64,000 bases of DNA from 1162T-S-0a-05 sp050299435 (GTDB lineage Bacteria > Pseudomonadota > Gammaproteobacteria > Pseudomonadales > Cellvibrionaceae). The stretch is from NCBI GenBank assembly GCA_050299435.1, contig JBNKVX010000003.1:24128-88127 (forward strand). The letters run 5' to 3'. Made by a program: the position numbers and the translations under genes. Below are positions 59,332 to 64,000 of this stretch, piece after piece (the first letter of the stretch is position 1; each line of letters starts with the position of its first letter). Below the pieces are notes generated by a model that did not search any database, was not told where the DNA came from, and was given only the letters and a program-made list of their open reading frames with translations.

Positions 59332-61926
59332 TTAATTTGCCACCACGTTAACTAATTTATTAGGAACAACAATAACTTTTTTGATCATCTTGCCTTCAAT
59401 AAATTTTTGAACATTTTCATTGGCCAGGGCTTTGCGTTCCAGCTCGTCATTCGACGCTTCCGCTGAAGCCTGCATTTTGGCGCGCACTTTTCCATTCACT
59501 TGCACAACCAGCTCAATGGAATCTTTCTTCAGGGCGCTTTCATCAAAAGTCGGCCATGCTTGGTTCAGTATAGGCTCATCCTTGCCAAGATTTTGCCAAA
59601 GCACATGCGTAATATGCGGCACAATAGGGGCCAATAACAACAGGGCGGCTTCCAGCGCTTCGCGTTCTACGGCTAAACCTGATTCGGAACTGCGATCTGC
59701 GTTGCGCGTTACTTCATTCAGTAACTCCATAACGGCTGCAACCGCCGTATTAAATTTCTGGTTCACACCAAAATCATCACTGACTTTTTTAATGGTCTCG
59801 TGCGTTTTACGGCGCAGTGCGCGTTGCTGATCATCCAGAGAGTCTGCATCATAAGTGCCCGGCTTACCTGCTTCCAAATGCAGAGCAAAAGCTTTCCACA
59901 ATTTTTTTAGAAAACGGTAGGCGCCTTCTACGCCACTGTCTGTCCATTCAAGACTTTGATCAGGGGGTGCAGCAAACATCGAAAACAAGCGCACAGTATC
60001 CGCGCCGTATTTACTCACCAGGTCTTCCGGGTCCACGGTGTTGAGTTTGGATTTGGACATTTTGATCACGCCGCCGCAAATCAATTCCTCACCGGTTTCA
60101 ATGTGCGTGGCCTTTTTCATGCGGCCTTTCTCGTCGCGTTCAATATCGACTTTATCCAGTGCGATCCACTCGCGCCCGCCTTTTTCATTTTCGCGATAGA
60201 AGGAATCGGCCAGCACCATGCCCTGACAAAGCAAACGCTTGAAGGGCTCGTCACTGTTTAGCAAACCTTCATCACGCATTAATTTGTGGAAAAAGCGCGC
60301 GTACAGTAAATGCAAAATCGCATGCTCAATGCCACCAACATATTGATCCACCGGCAACCAATAATTCGCTTTGTCTGAATCCAGCATCGCCTCAGCATTT
60401 GCGCAGGTAAAGCGCGCGTAATACCAGGAGCTTTCCATAAAAGTGTCGAAGGTATCCGTTTCGCGTTCTACCGCCTGCCCATTGAGTTCATCCTTGCACC
60501 ATTCTTTGTCAGCTTTGATGGGCGATTGCACGCCGTCCATTTCCACGTCTTCAGGCAACAAAATAGGCAGCTTTTCCAGAGGTACAGGAATTTCGCCACC
60601 GTCTGGCAAATTAAAAATAGGAATGGGTGCACCCCAATAACGTTGGCGACTTACACCCCAGTCACGCAGGCGATAATTAATTGTTACCTTGCCTTTATTC
60701 GCAGCAATCAGGGTTTGTGAAATGGCTTCAAAGGCAGCCGCGAAATCGAGGCCATCAAATTCACCGGAATGCACCAGCACACCTTTTTCAACAAAGGCTT
60801 CTTTTTCTAAATCGATAGCTTCGTCATTTTGCGGGGCAATCACCTGTTTAATGTCGAGCCCATACTTGCGGGCAAATTCCCAATCGCGTTGATCGTGCGC
60901 AGGCACCGCCATCACTGCACCGGAGCCATAATCCATCAGCACATAATTAGCGACCCACAAGGCAACTGGCTCGCCCGTAATCGGGTGCAAACATTCAATG
61001 CCGGTATCCATGCCGAGCTTTTCCATGTTGGCCATATCGGCTTCGGCCACACTCTGGGTTTTGCAGCTTTTAATAAACTTGGCCAATTCAGGATTGGTTT
61101 TCGCCAATTCAATGGCAATGGGGTGTTCGGCTGCGAGGCTCACATAAGTCACACCCATCAAGGTATCGGGCCGGGTGGTGTAAACGTCGAATCCACTCAC
61201 TCCAGCAATAGGCTGAGGCAAATCAAAGCGCATCTCCACACCGCGACTTTTGCCGATCCAGTTGCGTTGCATGGTGCGTACTTGCTCGGGCCAGTCGGGC
61301 AATTTATCGAGGTCGTTTAACAATTCCTCGGCATAGTCTGTAATACGAATAAACCACTGCGGGATTTCCTTGCGCTCCACCGGCGTATCACAACGCCAGC
61401 AACAGCCTTCAACTACCTGCTCATTCGCCAATACGGTTTCGTCATTGGGGCACCAATTCACCGCCGAGACTTTTTTATAGGCCAAGCCTTTTTCATATAA
61501 GCGCGTAAAGAACCATTGCTCCCATTTGTAGTAATCAGGTTTGCAAGTGGTTACTTCACGGCTCCAGTCAAAACCGAAGCCCAACTCCTTGAGTTGCTTC
61601 TTCATGTATCCGGTATTGCTGTAGGTCCATTTCGCCGGGGCCGTTTTGTTCTTAATGGCGGCATTTTCTGCTGGCAAGCCAAAGGCATCCCAACCCATGG
61701 GGTGCAGCACATTTTTGCCCTGCATACGCTGGAAACGGGAGATCACATCTGTGATGGTGTAATTACGTACATGCCCCATATGCAAGCGCCCGCTGGGATA
61801 GGGGAACATGGCCAAGCAGTAAAACTTTTCCTTAGCAGGATCTTCAGTAACTTCAAAACTTTGGTTGGCGTCCCAATAAGCCTGGGTGGCCTGCTCGATG
61901 GCAGCGGGTTGATAGCTGTCTTTCAT
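59332..61926 (-). CDS. leuS: Leucyl-tRNA synthetase
   Basis: Class Ia synthetase, 864 aa. HIGH-type motif PYPSGRLHMGHVRNY, an editing domain containing TTRPDTLMGVTYVSLA, zinc-type cysteines in VEGCCWRCDTPV, and KMSKSKLNTVDP. First gene of the leuS-lptE-holA operon. Its start region borders the integron cassette array. Confidence 0.97.
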   Translation of the reverse strand: MKDSYQPAAIEQATQAYWDANQSFEVTEDPAKEKFYCLAMFPYPSGRLHMGHVRNYTITDVISRFQRMQGKNVLHPMGWDAFGLPAENAAIKNKTAPAKWTYSNTGYMKKQLKELGFGFDWSREVTTCKPDYYKWEQWFFTRLYEKGLAYKKVSAVNWCPNDETVLANEQVVEGCCWRCDTPVERKEIPQWFIRITDYAEELLNDLDKLPDWPEQVRTMQRNWIGKSRGVEMRFDLPQPIAGVSGFDVYTTRPDTLMGVTYVSLAAEHPIAIELAKTNPELAKFIKSCKTQSVAEADMANMEKLGMDTGIECLHPITGEPVALWVANYVLMDYGSGAVMAVPAHDQRDWEFARKYGLDIKQVIAPQNDEAIDLEKEAFVEKGVLVHSGEFDGLDFAAAFEAISQTLIAANKGKVTINYRLRDWGVSRQRYWGAPIPIFNLPDGGEIPVPLEKLPILLPEDVEMDGVQSPIKADKEWCKDELNGQAVERETDTFDTFMESSWYYARFTCANAEAMLDSDKANYWLPVDQYVGGIEHAILHLLYARFFHKLMRDEGLLNSDEPFKRLLCQGMVLADSFYRENEKGGREWIALDKVDIERDEKGRMKKATHIETGEELICGGVIKMSKSKLNTVDPEDLVSKYGADTVRLFSMFAAPPDQSLEWTDSGVEGAYRFLKKLWKAFALHLEAGKPGTYDADSLDDQQRALRRKTHETIKKVSDDFGVNQKFNTAVAAVMELLNEVTRNADRSSESGLAVEREALEAALLLLAPIVPHITHVLWQNLGKDEPILNQAWPTFDESALKKDSIELVVQVNGKVRAKMQASAEASNDELERKALANENVQKFIEGKMIKKVIVVPNKLVNVVAN

Positions 61927-61964
61927 TAGCGTGGGTAAATCGATTCCATGTAAAAAGGCCGTGC

Positions 61965-61993
61965 ATTATGACAAAAAGCCTGGCCAGCGTGTA
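61965..61993 (-). promoter_or_regulatory. Possible leuS promoter
   Basis: On the minus strand, TACACG (61993-61988), 17-bp spacer, CATAAT (61970-61965). The -10 is good and the -35 poor; it lies about 40 bp before the leuS start codon. Confidence 0.35.
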
Positions 61994-62222
61994 GGTTGCA
62001 GTGGGGCTGAGGGTGGATTATTCGTGCGATAGGGTTTTGGGTGGTTCTGGGGCCGGCTGAAGGTGTGGTCGCACAATTTGTAAGTGGGTATGATGTTGTT
62101 TAATTGTTGGGCAATGTCTAGATATGGACATGTGCATATTTGGATGTTGGATACCAGGGTTTAGACATAAATGCGTGGATATAGACAGAAAGTCTGCATT
62201 TGGGTGTCCGTTTAATAATATT

Positions 62223-62229
62223 GTTAGGT
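62223..62229 (+). other. Leading recombination core site (attI or attC end)
   Basis: GTTAGGT matches the GTTRRRY consensus. Recombination would fall between G62223 and T62224. Its complement, ACCTAAC, is the R'' box of the first cassette's attC, which confirms it as the left boundary of cassette 1. The sequence upstream does not show a clean attC, so it may be an attI. Confidence 0.7.
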
Positions 62230-62246
62230 CTTAAAAAGGAAAAGTT

Positions 62247-63050
62247 GTGAGTAATCAAGAAGAAGCCATCGCTATAGTACAAGAGTTGTCAGCTCAATTA
62301 GTTGATATAGCTAATGAAGCTAGGAATTCTGGAGAGTTCCAGTCTGGTTTCGAAAAAGTAAAACGCTGGAAAGATCGTGCTTCACGAAAAATTTCCTCTC
62401 AAATAAATCAAGTTGAAGGTGACAAGCTTAAAAGCAAAAGAAAAGGCTCATTTCGTATGGGTGATCCTATTGGAAATTTAGTCGATGAAGCACGAATGTA
62501 CCTAGGTTTTCTTGAGGCCCTTGAGGATGAACTTCAAAATCACCCTGAAGATGTGTTGGATCGTGCAATACCGACCAAAGAAATTACAACTCAAGAAGTT
62601 GAGGCTCAAATAGAAGTCGTTAGCAACTGTGTTTTTATAGTGCACGGTCACGATGAACTCAATTTGCTTAGAACCAAAGAGCTTCTGAGAGAAAGATGGG
62701 CATTGGAACCTGTCGTGCTATCAGGTCAGCCTGGAAAAGGCAGAACAATCATCGAAAAATTTGAAGATGAAGCTCAAAGAGCTTCATTTGCGTTTGTGCT
62801 ATTGACACCTGATGATGTTATTCAAAAAGACGAAAATGAATACAGCCAAGCTAGACCAAATGTAATCTTTGAATTGGGGTGGTTTTATGGACGTCTCGGA
62901 AGAGACCGCGTTTGTATCCTTTTTAGGGAAGGCACAAAAATTCACTCTGATCTTGACGGTGTAAGTCGTATCCAATTCAAAGATTCTGTAACAGAATCAA
63001 TGGCTGAAATAGAGTCTGAACTTGTCGAGGCAGGCTTACTTGAAAAATGA
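62247..63050 (+). CDS. Cassette 1: TIR-like nucleotide-binding protein (PF10137 type)
   Basis: 267 aa. Residues 126-265 form a TIR-like domain of the bacterial defence type: CVFIVHGHDELN, VVLSGQPGKGRTIIEKFED, FAFVLLTPDD, and ARPNVIFELGWFYGRLGRDRV, where Glu209 is the candidate NADase residue. The N-terminal 115 residues are helical and not recognised. In CBASS/TIR-STING systems this family degrades NAD when triggered by a cyclic nucleotide. No cyclase is adjacent. GTG start with AAGGA 6 bases upstream; the stop touches the R'' box of attC1. Antiphage role is inferred. Confidence 0.85.
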   Translation: MSNQEEAIAIVQELSAQLVDIANEARNSGEFQSGFEKVKRWKDRASRKISSQINQVEGDKLKSKRKGSFRMGDPIGNLVDEARMYLGFLEALEDELQNHPEDVLDRAIPTKEITTQEVEAQIEVVSNCVFIVHGHDELNLLRTKELLRERWALEPVVLSGQPGKGRTIIEKFEDEAQRASFAFVLLTPDDVIQKDENEYSQARPNVIFELGWFYGRLGRDRVCILFREGTKIHSDLDGVSRIQFKDSVTESMAEIESELVEAGLLEK

Positions 63051-63137
63051 CCTAACAATCACATGCACTCGGACAGCAAAAAGCGCCGCTCGTTCCTCAC
63101 TCTGCTTTTTTACTGCCGGTGACGTGAGGCGTTAAGT
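63050..63137 (+). other. attC1 recombination site
   Basis: 88 bp bounded by R'' ACCTAAC (63050-63056) and R' GTTAAGT (63131-63137). The interior is an imperfect inverted repeat (CGGACAGCAAAAAGCGC against GCTTTTTTACTGCCGG) with a short asymmetric loop, matching the attC stem-loop that IntI folds from single-stranded DNA. Confidence 0.9.
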
Positions 63138-63139
63138 AT

Positions 63140-63424
63140 ATGAGAAAGATTTTCGAAGTTACGGATGGAGCACAGCTAGTAGTTCTACTTTGGTTTGGCG
63201 CTGCATTGCTCCCAATTCTCATTCTTCATGGGAATGGTGAGGTTTGGGCTCAGTCTTTAGGAGTGCTTATATTATTTTGCTCAGGTTTTTTTGTGTCAGA
63301 GTTTAGACGGTATAAAAAATCCAAAGGCGAATGGTATATATCAGACTTCTCCGTTTACATTGCAGTACCGTTGATTTTATTTGGATTTATATTTTATGCG
63401 TCATTGTCTGGAAGTAATACTTAA
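63140..63424 (+). CDS. Cassette 2: small three-helix membrane protein
   Basis: 94 aa with helices at about 12-30 (VVLLWFGAALLPILIL), 35-51 and 70-87, separated by a basic loop (RRYKKSKGEW). The ATG lies two bases after the core site GTTAAGT, leaving no room for a ribosome-binding site within the cassette, so translation may be leaderless or rely on sequence from the preceding cassette. The TAA stop is inside the R'' box of attC2. Family not recognised. Confidence 0.75.
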   Translation: MRKIFEVTDGAQLVVLLWFGAALLPILILHGNGEVWAQSLGVLILFCSGFFVSEFRRYKKSKGEWYISDFSVYIAVPLILFGFIFYASLSGSNT

Positions 63425-63501
63425 CAAGGCGGTGTTGTCGCCTTCGGCTGGGGCTGACCTTCCGTTGGCGCTTCAAGTCAGCCCTTAACCGCGCGTTATG
63501 C
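63419..63501 (+). other. attC2 recombination site
   Basis: 83 bp from R'' ACTTAAC (63419-63425) to R' GTTATGC (63495-63501). Interior arms GGGCTGACCTT / CAAGTCAGCCC and GGCGGT / ACCGCGC pair, with an extrahelical mismatch as usual for attC. R'' is exactly complementary to the start of cassette 2. Confidence 0.9.
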
Positions 63502-63989
63502 ACAAAAATGAGAAGCACATGGAACGAAGTGAAAGGCTGAGAATGTTTCTGGATGGGCTAAAAGAAGACCTTCCTTCATTTGAAGGAGCTAATTTTTCAA
63601 ATATCAGTTGGTGTAACCATGAGGGCGAAAATGCTCTGCATATTGCCGTGATAAGAAACGAATTTGAAATTGCTCAAGAATTAATACAATTAGGTATAGA
63701 AATTGATGCAAGAGGTGATCTTGGTCGCACACCACTACATGAAGCGGCTTCAATAGCAGATCTACGTTTCGTAAAACTACTGGTTGAATCTGGTTCTGAT
63801 GTCCATGCGCTAACGGAAGGAGACCCGCCATTCACATTAGCACGCTATTCTAAAAAAGATGATATTTGTGAATACTTGGGTGCGGCAATGAAAAAAGTTC
63901 AAAGCAAAGATTCTTCAGTATGGGCAAAAGCACAAATCGCCTACCTTAAACGAGAGATCGCGCGTATCGAGAAGCAACATGGGTTATAA
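63498..63989 (+). CDS. Cassette 3: ankyrin-repeat protein
   Basis: 163 aa, no signal peptide. Two to three ankyrin repeats span about 36-135: GENALHIAVIRNEFEIAQELI, then GDLGRTPLHEAASIADLRFVK and a shortened third, PPFTLARYSKKDDICEYL. A helical, charged C-terminus follows. The ATG at 63498 lies inside the core site GTTATGC; the inner ATG 63516 (residue 7), preceded by GAGAAG, may be the true start. Probably a protein-interaction module. Confidence 0.78.
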   Translation: MHKNEKHMERSERLRMFLDGLKEDLPSFEGANFSNISWCNHEGENALHIAVIRNEFEIAQELIQLGIEIDARGDLGRTPLHEAASIADLRFVKLLVESGSDVHALTEGDPPFTLARYSKKDDICEYLGAAMKKVQSKDSSVWAKAQIAYLKREIARIEKQHGL

Positions 63990-64000
63990 CTCGGCGCATG
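63984..64000 (+). other. Start of attC3, cut by window edge
   Basis: TTATAAC (63984-63990) is positioned as an R'' box, pairing with five of seven bases of the cassette's core site GTTATGC, followed by CTCGGCGCATG. It overlaps the stop codon of the ankyrin gene. The rest of the hairpin lies outside the window. Confidence 0.6.

Larger units (their letters stand above)
61927..62246. other. Intergenic region between leuS and the first cassette gene
   Basis: 320 bp without a gene. The left part should contain the leuS promoter (see separate entry). The right part holds AGAC-AGAAA-GTCT and wider GACATAAATGC / GCATTTGGGTGTC inverted segments (about 62163-62209), ending in the core site GTTAGGT at 62223-62229. 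This might be an attI site or a decayed attC. Base composition becomes AT-rich towards the cassettes. Confidence 0.5.
62223..64000 (+). mobile_element. Integron gene-cassette array (three cassettes, right end outside window)
   Basis: Three consecutive cassettes all reading rightward: 62224-63131, 63132-63495, and 63496 to beyond 64000. Each starts after a G in a GTTRRRY core site (GTTAGGT 62223, GTTAAGT 63131, GTTATGC 63495), contains one ORF, and ends in an attC hairpin. R'' boxes complement the first bases of their own cassette: ACCTAAC with GTTAGGT, ACTTAAC with GTTAAGT. Integrons capture and express such cassettes through IntI. No intI is visible to the left, where leuS lies; it may be beyond 64000, or this is an integrase-less cluster. 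Confidence 0.9.

Noticed and set aside
63050..63137. Hairpin as a transcription terminator
   Set aside because: No terminal T-run at the end of the stem, and the core sites with matching R'' complement identify it as attC.
1..64000. tRNA, rRNA and known riboswitches
   Set aside because: No cloverleaf, rRNA or classic riboswitch core was recognised in the intergenic gaps by eye; a covariance search would be needed to exclude small RNAs.

Overview
The window looks like chromosomal DNA of a gammaproteobacterium close to the Pseudomonas/Cellvibrio side of the class, probably a marine or saprophytic Cellvibrionales-type organism. This is inferred from gene order and protein motifs only. The order dksA - gluQ - cbrX - cbrA - cbrB matches Pseudomonas, and the block nadD - rsfS - rlmH - mrdA - rodA - mltB - rlpA - dacA - ybeD - lipB - lipA is the usual gammaproteobacterial cell-wall/lipoate cluster. 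No rRNA, tRNA or CRISPR array was seen.

Layout. 1-3946: the CbrAB two-component system (cbrB cut by the window edge, cbrA, and a 58-codon cbrX-like ORF). 3972-6120: gluQ, dksA, a Rieske protein and a TfoX C-terminal protein. 6361-9022: an M15 peptidase, a HAD phosphatase and two unknown proteins. 9046-12797: soluble pyrophosphatase, a CsgG-like secreted protein and a membrane pyrophosphatase whose residues suggest a K+-dependent, probably Na+-pumping type. 12880-17122: an RND efflux pump. 17419-26397: mpl, ubiX, an FHA protein, an MMPL exporter, a VanZ-like protein, a PhoP/PhoQ-like pair with a PepSY-like partner, and a glycine-zipper protein. 26482-26687: a nested perfect inverted repeat. 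26697-32283: a five-gene operon for glucosylglycerate, a compatible solute (glycerate kinase, GpgS, phosphatase, GH13_18 phosphorylase, HAD phosphatase). 32507-35756: a retropepsin / inactive-transglutaminase-7TM / RimK-like ATP-grasp operon. 35786-46900: proA and the cell-wall/lipoate cluster. 46959-54424: a DUF4329 protein, a CadC-like TPR regulator, an isolated endolysin-holin pair and a LuxR-type ATPase regulator. 54496-61926: rimO, an EAL protein with a degenerate GGDEF domain, a MazG-like protein, and holA, lptE and leuS on the other strand.

The most unusual part is 62223-64000, immediately beyond the leuS start. Three consecutive integron gene cassettes lie there, with two complete attC sites and the start of a third. 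In the first two cassettes the R'' box is exactly complementary to the cassette's own first bases, which is diagnostic of integron cassettes. They encode a TIR-like (PF10137-type) protein that may be an antiphage effector, a small three-helix membrane protein and an ankyrin-repeat protein. No integrase gene is visible; it could lie right of the window, or this could be an integrase-less attC cluster (CALIN).
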